From: Chaenocephalus aceratus
Taxonomy: Eukaryota; Chordata; Actinopteri; Perciformes; Channichthyidae
DNA length: 64,000 nucleotides
NCBI GenBank assembly: GCA_023974075.1
Contig: JAMFTG010000342.1
Span: 1-64,000 of the forward strand
Direction of reading: 5' to 3'
Below, piece by piece: positions 49,577 to 62,958 of the stretch. The position numbers and the translations under genes are program-made. The notes beneath the pieces are model-generated. The model was not told the origin of the DNA. It did no database searches and was given only the letters and a program-made list of their open reading frames with translations. Each line of letters opens with the position of its first letter. The first letter of the stretch is position 1.

Positions 49577-49990
49577 GGGGACGGGTTGGCGCAGTGGTCT
49601 GTGCATCCGATCATCAGATCAAGGGGGTGCTGGGAACTCCAGTTCGAAACCCGCTCCTGCCGCCACTAGGTCAGGCCGTTGTGTCCTTGGGCACTTCACC
49701 CGGATTTGCTCCTGTGGGTATTGTCCACATTACATGTATGATATCAATGTGTACTTGTAAAAGTGCCACGATGACCCCGAGGTGTGAAGATGGACGGTGT
49801 GGCGCAGTGCGCTGTGCAATAATCAAGGGGCGCCGCTGCTGCGTCTGTAAAGCCGTTGTGTCCTTGGGCAAGACCTGAACTTGCCCCTGTGGGTATTGTC
49901 CACAGTGACCATTGCATGTATACAAAATATGTGTAATTTTTAAAGCGCTTTGAGCAGCGCTATAATAAATGTAAGGAATTATTAATTATT
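49577..49990 (+). mobile_element. tRNA-derived SINE with LINE-like tail
   Basis: The head has polymerase III boxes: A box TGGCGCAGTGG (49587-49597) and B box AGTTCGAAACC (49641-49651), in a tRNA-like arrangement. A second partial unit with GTGTGGCGCAGTGCGC follows near 49798, and TGTGTCCTTGGGCA occurs twice (49680, 49858), so the body is a dimer-like or tandem arrangement. The tail AAAGCGCTTTGAGCAGCGCT with ATAAATGTAAGG and ATT repeats resembles L2-group LINE tails. Copy B has the uninterrupted site, so the SINE entered copy C alone. Confidence 0.85.
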
Positions 49991-50474
49991 AAGGAAAGGA
50001 AAAACACACATTTTTAGTGTAAAAAAAGTGTTTATTGTTCAGCAAAAGTAGATTTGTATTTGATATATATTACTTTTTTATATTTGAAGAAGCAACACAA
50101 TAATCCACAGTTAATAATAAATTAAACTTTTCCTTAAAATCACATGTGCTTTTGATTTTTCCTTTGAGCCTCCTTATAATGACTGTAATCTAACACTTGA
50201 TTATTGTTTGTATATATTCTCAAACCACTAAGGATGCTCTAACATTTATTACAGACAGTAAAACCCGAGCTTATCGTTTCACCCGGGTCGATTTTTCTGC
50301 TCTGTTCAAATATGCAATGATATATGTTCATTTATGAGGCCATAACAATAAGTTCCAACTGGAAGAGTGTTGAGTCAGTGCAGAAGAAGGAATAATCAAT
50401 GCTCTGCTTAACAAAAACCATATCAAAATGTCCCTGTGGGATTTCTACTTAGTTTCATAGGTTCAAACTGAATG

Positions 50475-50809
50475 TGTCCTGTTTGTAATTAACACAGGGC
50501 AAAAGGCCCTACTCTACTGTGGAAGTGTGACCAGCAGATGGTTTTAATAGACCAGTCCTTTGTCCCTGAAACGTGTTATCAATTAGGATAGAAAGGGCGC
50601 GAACATAGGCTCCTCCTAGATTCTCTGGGTAGAATTGCGCTGTGTTTTCTGTGTATTCCTCAGTGTTGACTCGGGATTTCATGAAGAAAGTTGTGTTAAA
50701 TGCCTTGGAAACACTCACGGCCGTGACTCAAATAAACTCAGTGTTTGATATAAAGCGGATTCCAGCTTCCATTTCTTCCATCAACATTGCTGAACAGAAG
50801 TTTCTCTCA
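50475..50809 (+). repeat. 5' LTR
   Basis: Starts TGTCCTG and ends TCTCTCA, following the TG...CA rule. Its right two thirds match the 3' LTR (GGGCGCGAACA to CAGAAGTTTCTCTCA). It has an AATAAA at 50731-50736. I cannot identify a standard tRNA primer-binding site directly after it. Confidence 0.85.
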
Positions 50810-51855
50810 CCTGTCACGGAACAGGATACCAAAGATCTTCAGAGGCTGGTAAGTACATTTCTATTTTGAGATTGACTTACCAGCATTTGGCATTGACGGT
50901 GTCACAAAATTACCTGAGAGAATTGAGCTGCTGCAATTTGTTTGGGTTTCTCTACTCATTTACATCTGGAGGCTAATCATAACCTCGGGAATCGGTGTCA
51001 AGGGGACGTTGTCCTGGCCGATTTCCCCGTGATTGTTGCTGGGGCAGGTGCCTACGAGCAAGCACGGCCCATGTGAAAACTATGAGAATATTTGGGGCTA
51101 ATAAATAACCTCGGAATATCGAATTTCATCGATTTCCTCTGTGTGTGATTCTTGGAATTAAATCACCGGACAATTACACAGCAAATATTCGGAGAAACTT
51201 TGAAAAGGAGCACCAGTAAAGTGGATTTTCTGAATTAGAAGCAATGTCGTAGATTTGTATTTAAACGAATCGCCGAATTTAGGAGATTTCAGAGGATAAA
51301 TTGCCTAAATCAACAGCATTTCTGCTGAGGTGCCGATTCTCCGCCCCCTGTGGAGAGCAGCATGCAGAGAGGAACATACGGCATTATTTCCGCGACTATT
51401 ACCATTTTTGAACTAAAGAAAGTGGTTAATGCGTGGTTTGAAAATGTTATATGAATTGCTGAATTTAGCTGTTGTGTTTTTGGGAAGAAACGGTGAGAGA
51501 AAATTAAAGTCTATGCTTTTGGAAGGAAAAAAGCAGAGCACCACTAAATAAGCAGTGGTTGTTGATTTGATAATCAGTACTAAATAGTCATTATTTCCGC
51601 GATTATTACCATTTTTGAACCAAAGAAAGTGGTTAATGCGTGGTGTGAGAATGTCATAATATGGATTGCTGAACACAACATTATGAGTAAAGAAGGCTCT
51701 CATAATTAAACAAGATATTTCTCTAACCCCCTCTGAAAATCTCCCTAATTCGGATTAAAACTAGGCTGGAAGAGTTTTTGTCACGCTGAGTTGTTGAGTT
51801 TTTATGTTTGTTTGTCTAATTGCAGTGTTTGTTTTATTGTACTAACCGTTAAAAC

Positions 51856-53825
51856 ATGGGTAATACTGTCTCCACAAACGAGTCTGTTGGTAAGAGGAAG
51901 AATGATTCACGCACCAAGACACTTACAAAAAATCCTATTACAGACAGCCATTACACGCACATTTTTTCCCCTAATATGCCGTCAGGAATTGTCGGAAGAA
52001 GCTTGGATTGGAAAAAAGTTATGCCGTTCATATCGTTACTTTGTGAGCACTCACAACAGAATAGTCAGAAAGGACAGATTCTGTTTGATTGGCCGTTAAC
52101 GGGCACTTTTGACATGGCCGTGTTGTGGCAGGCATTCAAATTAATTGAACAGGAGGCGAATTGCTCCTGGGATGTAACGTACATGAAGGACTGCGTTAAA
52201 GCTTGGATGACTATTGCAGAAAAAAGAGGTTACGATGAGCGAAAGAATGAAAAGTCAGTTGGCAGGGAGCGAGGCTCCATTGAGCTTAAAGCTCTGATTG
52301 ATCGAGTTTCTAAATGCGCAGCTAGTTGTCATTTGCTTAGCCTAGAGGCTGCTTTGATGTTAAATCAGAGAACATGTCCATAATTAAAGAAAGACACGGA
52401 AAGGACGTCGCAGCCATTGCGAAATCAGTCATGTAAGATTGGCTGAAAAGACAAGGCAAATCTCCCAGCACAGCTCAGCTAATTTCCATTTTTACAGACG
52501 CTGGACTGATGGAGGAAAAACAGGCTGTATCTCTCTGCACACAAATAATTCCCGCGATAGGACTCTCAATTCCGGGGCAAGAAACTCTGATGATGATTTA
52601 TTAATGTCAGCTGCAGCTATCATGAATACAAATAGGTTGACATATCAGGCAGGACAGTATAGACAACGAGAAAGTGAGCAGCAGGAACACAGTGCAGCGG
52701 ACAGTGGAGACGAAATACCAGATAGCAGCTCATTACACACGCCGGCCTCTGGCTCCGCAACGAAAATGTTACACACTCCAAACACGCCGTACGGCACCAG
52801 TTTTAACAAGTATGTCCCGCATAGAATTATCACAAGACTGCAAACATCTCAGGATAATAATTCTGCTGAAGCTGTGACAGCACCGAAAATACTGATAGGA
52901 GAGATTCCAGTTTATAAGCCTTGGACACCCGCTGAGGTTATGGATGTCACTAATGACGCTCCAAGTCCGACTAAAAGCCCAGATGAGTATCTGTCGTGGT
53001 TGACTAATGTCTGCTCAGTTTATAACTGTCTAGTTCATGATGTTAAACAGCTGATAATCCTAAAATACAAGGCAGATTGGCCCACGTGTAGGGAGGAATT
53101 CAAATTCCCTGCCTGTACGGCTGCAGGTGACTGGCCTCCGACACAGACGTGTGATATGTGGATCCAGACTGTAGCTGCTATTGCGATCAGAGCATGCGCC
53201 AAAACTCACAGATTTTTCGCTGATGACGGCTTGCGTACAGAACCCAACAGAAACAGTCCCAGAATTTCTCCAGCGTTTCATGATAGTGTGGGACAATAAT
53301 GCAGGCATTAAAAGAGAGGGCAATGATTTGTTCGCCATACAGACTTTGTTGCATAATTGAATCCCTGAAACAGCTCAAGCGTATATGATGACTACCCCAG
53401 ATTGGCAAATTAAAACATGGAAATTAACCCTCGCAACAATACGCGCGCTACACAGAAATCAGATATTTCTGACCCCCAGAATTGCGCAAAAGTTGCCTCA
53501 AAATACACAGGCTTATCAGAGTGCAGATAACTCCCAGCAGTTTCAGGGACAAAACCGCACACAGCAGTATCAAAATCAGGGAAGATCACAGAGTTATCAA
53601 GACAAGGGCAGACAGCAGCAGAATAAAAATCCCAGAAAGTTGACGCCGTGTCACGTCTGTGGCGCAACAAACCACTGGGCAGGACAATGCGAGCGGCGCT
53701 GGCAACCACAGCAGGACGCACAACCTTTGCCTGCTCTTCCCCAGCCCCCCCCGCCAACACCCCGGCATTACTGCCTCCCTAGTTTCTGGCATTCTTATGT
53801 CAGAGCCCGTTTCAGAGAAAACTAA
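51856..53825 (+). pseudogene. gag: gag, in at least four frames
   Basis: Begins MGNTVST, a myristoylation-type matrix start. The first frame ends at 52383; homologous-looking coding continues in another frame from 52374 (with a stop at about 52436), then from about 52595 to 53299 (capsid-like, Pro-rich then an alpha-helical segment), and after a gap from 53385 to 53825. The last part is Gln-rich with one zinc knuckle C-x2-C-x4-H-x4-C (CHVCGATNHWAGQC, about 53652-53693), the nucleocapsid signature. Frame changes and stops make it non-functional. Confidence 0.75.
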
Positions 53826-54051
53826 TATTTCAATTGAAGGATCACATGTCCAACACTCTTTCATTATTTCAGATGGAAGTCCTATTAATCTAATGGGCAG
53901 AGATTTGCTTTGTAAATTACAAGCAACAATACATTGCACTCCAGACGGATTGTTTTTGACTATTCCTGACAGCAAAGTATATCAAGCTGTCCAATTCATT
54001 CAATCATCTCAGGACAACCTTATTGTTGGTCATTTCCAGATTTCAACATGA
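53811..54051 (+). pseudogene. Retroviral protease, C-terminal remnant
   Basis: The segment PINLMGRDLLCKLQ is the conserved C-terminal part of retroviral aspartic proteases (the G-R-D/N helix). No D-T/S-G active-site triplet is visible in any frame upstream, so the catalytic half appears lost or too diverged. Confidence 0.55.
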
Positions 54052-54414
54052 TTTCTGTTTTCTCAACAACAGGAATTCAGAAAATTGCTAGCATTTCCCC
54101 TGTGTGTGCTTCTTTAATGTCCTTATGCGGCCTGTATTGAATTGTCACTGCACAGCAGCTTTTAACCCATCAGATGACTATGCACTATCAGTAAGAGGTT
54201 TTTGCAACAGCTCAGATCAGTTGGAATGTGAACAATTTCTATTTTTAGGACCCCAGGGGTGCGCATTGCCCCTGAGGCTCACAACCAGACAGCAGGCTCT
54301 TTATGCTGCAGACACGATTCCTCACCTCACAATAGCGGTCACTTCAGGAAGTGAACCTGAGGAAGTGGGGGTCATGGCAGCCCACTGCCATGCTCTGCTG
54401 AGGGCTGCAAAGGC

Positions 54415-54700
<286 letters not shown>

Positions 54701-54725
54701 AATTAACCTCGGAGAACAACATTAC

Positions 54726-55640
54726 ATGCTGTGTCTCTCTGAGCAACTTTCTCTCCCTCAAAGCACATTTCTTCTTCATTTACAGCCACCTGCACTCACA
54801 CAATATGGACCCCCTTCAGATTTGTCTGAGGTTCCGGCCACATTATGGGCTAAACACAAAAATCATGTGGGGTTTGTTTGTTCAGCCCCTCCACACAGAG
54901 TCACACTTAAAGCCAATGCCATATTGCCAGCTATCAGACAGTACAATTTACCCCATAGAGCCATTTTGGGAAATCTCTGCTCGATCAGGGCGTGTTAAGA
55001 TACACAGGCAGCCCATGTAACACGCCCATCTTGCCCATACCTAAACACAATCGCCCTGATGAGTGGCGTTTTGTCCAAGATTTGCAAGCTATTAACGCTA
55101 TTGTCATTCCGACAGCTCCTATAGTGCCTGACACTAATTCAATTCTTGCATCATTACCGTCAGATTCTAAATGTTACACAGTAATTGATTTGTGTTCAGC
55201 ATTTTTCTCTGTTCCTCTGCATCCAGACAGCCAGTATCTGTTTGCATTTACTTTTAAAGGTGAACAAATCACATACACGCGCCTCCCACAGGGGTATGTC
55301 GAGTCGCCTACTGTGTACGCAGCAGCGGTTAAGAGAGATCTGGACACTTTGGTCCTTACAGGAGGTAGTACCTTGCTTCAGTACGCAGATGACCTGTTGT
55401 TAGCTTCTCCCAACATGGACGCATGTCGCATCGACTCCATTCTGCTCATGAAAAGACTTTCTGAATGCGGACACAGAGCATCCCTGGCTAAGTTGCAGTA
55501 CTGCCAGACTGAGGTCACATACCTGGGTCACATTCTGAGGGATGGACACCGACTCCTCTCGCCAGCAAGGATTTGCCTTTTGAACAAAGTGGCAGCACCC
55601 CGCACAAAGAAAGACATGCTGTCTTTTTGGGCATGGCTAA
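54726..55640 (+). pseudogene. pol: Retroviral reverse transcriptase
   Basis: RT fingers and palm: WRFVQDLQAIN near 55063, DLCSAFFSVPLHP with the first catalytic Asp near 55187, LPQGYVESP near 55283, and QYADDLL with the catalytic Asp pair at 55382-55393, then YLGHIL near 55521. The N-terminal part is in a different frame (54726-54998) from the palm (54992-55765). After about 55620 the correct frame switches to that of the connection/RNase H part (from 55573). So at least two frame breaks. Confidence 0.85.
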
Positions 55641-57078
55641 CTATTGCAGACACTGGATATACGAGTACGCTGCTATGGACTCTGTCCTGCGTGCTGCCAC
55701 TCTGCAGGCTGCTCCTAACATTGTTCAATGGTCTGAGGACATGCACACAGCTTTTCAGGACTTAAAGCGAGCCCTGACATCAGCTCCTGCCCTAGGGCTC
55801 CCTGATTACCATCAGCCATTTCACCTGCACGTCCATGAGAAGGGGGGCTTTGCGACGGGCATCTTGGTACAGAAGCATGGCTCTAATTTCCGGCCTGTTG
55901 CATACTACTCATCTCGACTCTCCCCTGTGGTGCTCGGTATGCCTTCATGTCTGCGAGCAGTGGCCGCAGTTGCAATTGTTATCAAACAATCCTCTCCCAT
56001 TGTACTGGCCAGTGACTGTGTAGTACATGTCCCACATGCAGTTTTTCATATTCTGAACACCTCTGCTACTCAGCATATGACAGCAGCAAGGCGCTCTGGT
56101 TATGAAGCAATAATTCTTTCAAGCCCACACATCACACTTAAACGCTCTCCCCCTCTAAACCCAGCTACGCTGGTACCGATTCCAGATTTTGAAATCACAC
56201 ATGACTGTGTCACAATGATTGACATGTCTTCTTCCCCCAGAACTGATATGCTGCAAACTCCTATCCCTAATTCAGATATGATTCTATACACAGACGGGTC
56301 TGCGAGCAGGCCGTCTGACACAGTACACTTAGCAGGCTATGCTGTTGTAAATGACTGGGAAGTTTTAGAAAGCCGGGCCTTGCCAAATGGCACGTCGGCT
56401 CAGGCCGCAGAGTTGTATGCTCTGCTGAGGGTGTGTATTTTGGCTAAAGATAGAGTTGCAACCATTTTCACAGACTCCAGGTATGCATTTGGTGTGTGCC
56501 ATGATTTTGGTGTCTTGTGGAAAATGCACGGTTTCTTAACATCGGCCGGTAAGCCTATTCCACATCATGCGTTAGAAGCACAGCTATTAGACGCTATCAT
56601 GCTCCCTACACAGCTAGCAGTGGTTAAGTGCGCTGCTCACACAAATTCTGATGATCCTATTTCGCATGGAAATGCGTTAGCCAACACCGCGGCTAAACAA
56701 GCAGCAGTTTCCTGCTCTTCTATGGTGCTCCAATGCCCCTTGACACAACCCGCAGAACCCATTTCTTTGCCTTCCTTTAATGATGTCGCGGACATGCAAG
56801 CCCGCGCTGATGTTAGGGAGAAAGATTTATGGCTAAGACGAGGTTGTACACTTGACGCTGAGTCCAGCTTGTGGCTCCACCCAGACAGACGGATGGTCTG
56901 TCCACGTTCGTTCCTCCATGTTTTGGCACATGTTGCACATGGCAAATCACATGTAGGAAAAGGAGGGATGAATGGGATTATAAAGTCACAATGGTTTGCT
57001 CCAGGCATTACACTAGCTACACAGACCCTGGTAGATAGATGCATGATATGCATGCAGACAAGACGAAGAAGTGGTTAA
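55573..57078 (+). pseudogene. pol: pol: RT connection, RNase H and integrase zinc domain
   Basis: After the connection region (HLHVHEKGGFATGIL, near 55823), RNase H shows TDGSAS (Asp, near 56290), AAELYAL (Glu, near 56407), TDSRYAF (Asp, near 56470) and HGNALAN. The integrase HHCC zinc finger has HVAHGKSH and CMICMQ at the end. An in-frame TAA at 57076-57078 separates it from the integrase core, which continues in the same frame. Confidence 0.85.
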
Positions 57079-57123
57079 GTTCAGCATGAACACTTACCGC
57101 CCCCCTCGGGGCCCTTTGTAAAT

Positions 57124-57762
57124 ATGCAAATTGACTTTTCACATATGCCACCATGCCAAGGATTCAAATATCTTTTGGTAATAGTGTGCCAGTTCTCCAA
57201 ATGGGTAGAGGCCTACCCTACCAGAAAAGAAGACGCTAGAACAGTGGTAAAGTGTATTTTCAAAGATGTTATTCCTAGATTTGGTGTGCCCACAGGAATT
57301 AACAGTGACAGAGGTCCAGCATTCATTTCTAAGATAACCCAGAGTCTAGCTACAGTGTTAGGGTTCAAATGGCAATTGCATGTTCCCTATCACCCACAGA
57401 GCTCAGGCCAGGTTGAGAGAATGAACTTGACTATAAAGGAAAAACTCACTAAATCAATGTTGACCACAGGACTAAAATGGGTAGACGCGCTGCCGCTAGT
57501 TCTGTGCTCCATCAGAAGTTCACCAAATGCAACGACAGGGCTTAGCCCACACGAGGTATTGATGGGAAGGGTAATGTTCGCAGGATCTAGCCCCCCAGTA
57601 ACACCCCACAAACCCACTATTTTGTGGACAGAGGATTACATGACTAACTATGTCAAATATCTAACTGACATGTTGAGAAAGTTTCACAGGCAGGTGGCTG
57701 ACAGGCTCCCCCAGCCGGGAAGGAGCCCACCCACCCCTTTCAGATTGGTGATAATGTACTAA
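57124..57762 (+). pseudogene. pol: Retroviral integrase, catalytic core
   Basis: The D,D-35-E triad is visible: Asp in QIDFSH (near 57128), Asp in NSDRGPAF (near 57301) and Glu in SSGQVERMN (near 57400-57425). The segment HEVLMGR is the usual end of the core. It lies in the same frame as the preceding part, cut off by the stop at 57076-57078. The frame ends at TAA 57762 just before env begins. Confidence 0.88.
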
Positions 57763-57796
57763 TCAAATCTCTTGAAAAAGATGCTCTGTCTCCCAG

Positions 57797-60112
57797 GTGG
57801 AAAGTTCCTTTCCAGGTGTTAATAGTGACCAGAACAGCACTGAGAGTACAAGGGAGACCGGAGTGGATTCACGCTACAAGATGTCGTCTCTCCCCTCTAC
57901 AGGATGCTGGCGTGTGAAGGCAGTCATCATCATCGTCATGCTGGGTCTTCTGTACCTGGCCAAGGTCGCCCTGCTAGATGGAGCTGTGGAAATCCCAACG
58001 ACAGGTGGCGAGGGATCTCGCCCGTCTGAGGAAGAAAATAAGGTGCTCTTATCTACGAGCGCAGACGACTTGACCACTCAGGGCCCAGACCCTGAGGGCA
58101 AAACGACACCAACGGGCAAATCAGTGCCTAGCGACAAGGACAGGTTGTATCCAATCACCACACAGACATTCAGTATGGTGCGAGAGACACAACGAGAAAG
58201 AAAAGGAGGAAGAATCAGGAGGATTGTCTCCCTCCCTGATCACAAATCAGAGACTGTTTCTTTTAACTGTCCAGCTTTAATATGTGATCCATCTAACTGT
58301 ATTATTATATTTTATGTGTCCTTAGTTTACTCAACGTGGGAGATATATCCAATGGACCGGTACCGTGCGGACAGAGTGGCGTCGGAGGGGGTGAGAATGG
58401 CACTCGACACCATTGAAGACATGCCCCCAGAACTGTGGTGTAGCACTAGAGAACAGTTTAAGACAATGATAAGGGATAAAGTAACATGTAGAGTGAGGAA
58501 ACCAGATTACCAGGTTCCCAATCCAGGTGCTACTGTATGCAATACTCCACTTAAACATTCACAAAAGGCCTTAATCACTCCTTTTAAACGAGCTAAAACT
58601 AATGCTGCAGTAAGTTTAATGTTAGACTACGCACATGAACGTAATATTAGCAACTGTTGGCTGTGCCAAAATATGCCAGAATCCATGCATTCTCCTATGT
58701 TTAGCCCAATCCCTTTTGCAAGAGCGGACTATAAATTAATTAGTTGGAACGACATTTACTCTAGGATTAGCGATGAGGCTGAGGACTGCTACAGTCCTTC
58801 ATATCCAACAGACTCTGATAAACCGTTACAGTACAAGGGTCTGGTCTCTCTCATTGTTGAGACAGTAAATACAAATTATCTGCCTGACGGTTTCAAACGA
58901 TTGATGTTTTTAAAACTAATATATGTGAAGAAATACATGAACCTAGCTTTTGAATACAGATTCCAGTTAGCTCTGGTACAAACTAATTGTTCGGTTAATT
59001 CCACAAGTCCAACATGCACAAAACAACCACACATGGCATCTTTGCTGGTTGAAGCTTTGGTAACAGTTGTGCCCTGGTTTGGCTCCAGAACAGTGAACTC
59101 CGTTGAGGTTAAAATACATGATTGTACGCAACCAATGCCCCTAGGCAATCCCCCTACACGGGACTGCTCAATATATATTCCCCCAATTGTAGTACACGAA
59201 TGGAAGAATGTGTCCATCTGTCTCCAGAATGAAGCAGGATCTCACACCTCTCCGGATGTGGGACACAGCGACTGTAATACCATAGTGAGGGTACAATTAG
59301 CCAGAATTCCCCTCCCACAGAGAGTTTACTTAGTTTGTGGCGACCGGGCTTATGGCTGCGTACCATATGACGTTTTTTATGGCACCTGTTATCTAGCCTA
59401 CCTAATTCCTTTAATCCATAAAGTAGAGGCAAATGCGATTGCAGCGATACTTCCCTCTCTACACAGGAACAGCAGGTCCATTACAAAAGGACAACAGGTA
59501 GCGAGCCTATTTTTGCCCTGGTACGGCATTTATGTTAGTCAGCAGGAGATCATGGCATTATCCAAAGTAGTGGAAAATCATCTAAATGTATCAAATATCG
59601 CAATGTTAGCAGAACATAAATAATTGCAGGAAGTTAGGACGGTAGCACTACAGAATCGCATGGCGCTGGATCTCCTCTTAGCTGCCCAGGGGGGCGCATG
59701 TAAAGTAATTGGTGCGGAGTGCTGTTCCTTTGTCTCTGATGCCACACCAGAAGTTATGGATATGGTTCACGATATGGCTAATGGGATAAAATAATTGCAT
59801 GAAACTCATGGGTTTACATTTGGGGATTTAAGTGGAACCCTTGGATCCTGGGGAGCGGGGTTGGTTAAATTTGTTGTTTCTGGTGCAGTGTTTATCTTGG
59901 TTGTGCTAATCCTAGTGACCTGTTTGATCACTGTAGTTAAATTAGCCATACGCAGGGTTGCCAAGACTACCCTCCAGGCCCCACAGAGGCTAGTGGGGTA
60001 TTCTACTGTAGATGACACAATGTTGATGTACGACGCCGAGCTTCCAGACCCATGGGTCTCCTTGGCAGTTCCTGTACCTTGGGTACCCTCCTTTCAGCGA
60101 TTGATAAATTGA
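57797..60112 (+). pseudogene. env: Retroviral envelope gene, with two in-frame stops
   Basis: The first open part (57797-59623) has a long N-terminal region with a hydrophobic segment (about residues 43-62), many N-x-S/T sites, and the surface-subunit CWLC motif near 58650. An R-x-x-R possible cleavage site lies near residue 560, followed by a hydrophobic stretch. TAA at 59621-59623 and TAA at 59792-59794 interrupt the transmembrane subunit. Between them lie a heptad region and the C-x6-CC motif (59698-59724). After the second stop come the membrane span (about 59860-59960) and a cytoplasmic tail to 60112. The frame is otherwise conserved through both stops. Confidence 0.85.
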
Positions 60113-60881
60113 TTTAAGTTGACACTCAGAATAAAGAATAAATGTTTTTGACTTTTCCTTCCTCAGGTTGTTTCAACAAAAAACTTCTCCTTTTCAGATT
60201 TTTGAACAAATGTATTTGAATAAAATGTATGTAGTAAAGTGCCTTACTCTTGAATAAGTGTATTGAAGTAAACGTAAAGTAATGTTAAAGATTGAGGACA
60301 CTGTACCTTTACAGATTACAGATTGATCGATTCATCACTGTGAATGTATACCTTAACTTTGAATTTTAACTGAATCCCTAATGATTCTGATTTATACCTC
60401 AATTGGATTTCTTATAATCCTACATTCTAATTGTGTTTTAATAAGTAATTGCCTTGAAGTAAATCTTTAAAGATGTAAGCTGAATTTGAATTTGTGTTTG
60501 ATAAATGAGATTAACTGAGTGATAAATGATAAAAGATCTTGTTTTTGAAACATATATTTTACTATTATACTTTTGTATTGCATGTGTTATTATTGTGCCT
60601 TTTTGACAAAAGAAATCAAACACTGAAGAAAGATGATTTTTCTATTATGGTTGTCTGTATCAACCATTGTGATTGACTGTTTCAATCTTATTCTGCTTTT
60701 GATGTAATTAATGTAATGAGAAATCCACACAACTCTGAGGACGTATTATTTGATTTAAGTAGTGACTGAAATATTCTTAGACTAATGTTAATTGGTTATC
60801 AATAAATTGATAAAAGCGTGGATCTGTTAGAGAATATTCTCCTGTTGTCTGTGCAGGGGAGCATTTTAGTGTTTTCACATG
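60113..60881 (+). other. Region between env and 3' LTR, non-coding
   Basis: AT-rich with no domain-bearing frame. A purine run GCAGGGGAGCA near 60853 could be a polypurine tract, but it is about 20 bp from the LTR start rather than adjoining it. Confidence 0.4.
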
Positions 60882-61343
<462 letters not shown>

Positions 61344-61345
61344 CA

Positions 61346-61495
61346 TGCAGTACTTTTACTAACAGAGTATTCCTATTCCTACACTCTGGTACTTCTACTT
61401 TTACTCAAGTACAAGACCTGAGTACTTCTACTTTTACTCAAGTACAAGATCTGAGTGCTTCTACTTTACTCAAGTACAAGATCTATACTTATACC
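61346..61495. repeat. Short tandem array (TACTTTTACTCAAGTACAAGA)
   Basis: Three to four units of about 35 bp with ACTTCTACTTTTACTCAAGTA. A common type of fish minisatellite-like sequence. From 61495 to 62480 I see no gene; 62085-62160 resembles a transposon terminus rich in GGGGCC. Confidence 0.7.
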
Positions 61496-62494
61496 ACCTC
61501 CGTTTATCGCCTATGAAAAATATATATTAGAAAACGAAGGCTAAAGCTAATGTTATCAGATAGTGACAATGTATGCTAGCTAGCTCAACGATAATATTGC
61601 GACAAAAACACTTTTCAGTGCACATCACGCTCTGCGCTCCGACAGGGAGCTCTGCTTTGAACACCTCAACGGCCCATTCTAACAGCTGTTCACCACGGTC
61701 CAGTCTGTGCCACAGTGACTCCGGACCGCACAGTTAATATTAACGAACGCACCCGTAGCTAATGTGGCTGCTGAAGCTAGACCATCATCGCGGAGCAGCA
61801 GAGCCGACAGGCAGGAAGACTCGAGCACACAGCTCGCGCTGCATTATAATATATAACAAAAGAACACCATGCGTGTCATGATGGCACATAACAGCTCGCG
61901 GCTGCAGATTACTCCGGGTCCCAGACCCCCCCATACCCCAAAAATATTTTTATTGCAGATCTACATGAATCACACAAACGACCTATTTTGGATTCAAAAC
62001 TGCAAATTTCGCCGAAAGGTGAGTGATTCTCATGCCTGGAAAGGGTGTTTCATGTTGTCGTTGCTGTGGACCCTCTTAATCTACCTTCTTTGGGGGCCCC
62101 CTTCTGGTCCGGGGCCCCAAGCAGTTGCCTGCCTTGTCTGTTTGCAAGCAGCGCCCCTGCACATTTTTCTTTACCTCAGATACATTTCTCCTCCTTTCTC
62201 AGACGAAATCTGAACCTGAATTGACAGAATAATGTAAACACCTGTTCATTAAAAGCATGCAGGAGGTGGAGATTGAAGATTTGAAGTAGATTACAAAACA
62301 ATGGCAAAATGTATGTATTTCAATATTCTTTATTTATCTATATTTGCTTCCTGGGAAAAGTGTGAAAGTGTCTTAAAATTGTATTTTCCTTTTTCTTTGA
62401 CACCGTTACAGTGATTTAATATAAATAAACATTTAGAGTCCTGATTAATCTGGATTTTGCATCCCAGGTTTCCTCAGAAACAGGAAGTAGATTC

Positions 62495-62896
62495 CTAACC
62501 TGCAGGAGGCTCCTCCCCCTTCAGGTGAGCGATGTCGTCATAAATGACCTGATCTTCATCATCCTCCTTCCTCCTCTCCTCGCAGAGACTGACAGTCTGA
62601 AGAACTGTTTTCAGCCGGCGGTCCAGAGCAGAAAGGTGAGGCTGAGAGAGGAGGGGCGCCACATGCTGCAATGCATCATGGGAGAGAGACGCCCTCATCA
62701 CATCGCTCAGACGATAACCAGGAAGAGAGAGGAGACGGAGGCGGAGCCAAGTGGAGCGCCGGATCCTGGGGGAGGGAGGACTCTTTAAAGTAGAGACACT
62801 ACATACTGATATACACCTGAACATCAGCAGGAGAGGACTCTTTAAAGGGAAATGGAAACACTTTTCAAACTGCTTTCCATGCGACACTATTCCCAT
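62495..62896 (-). other. Possible exon, product not recognised
   Basis: A minus-strand open frame whose second half (about 62740-62500) looks protein-like: YRLSDVMRASLSHDALQHV, then LSALDRRLKTVLQTVSLCEE and an acidic DDEDQVIYDDIAHL, ending near a possible donor GCAG|GTTAGG at 62499. I do not recognise the family and cannot exclude chance. It could be an exon of a host gene extending to the left or a captured fragment. Confidence 0.3.
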
Positions 62897-62958
62897 TAGG
62901 AAATGTATTTATCTAGTCTATTTCCAATGTAAACGATCGAGATACGCGAATTTACTTT

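Noticed and set aside
50810..50835. Retroviral primer-binding site
   Set aside because: CCTGTCACGGAACAGG after the LTR does not begin with TGG and does not match a tRNA 3' end that I can name.
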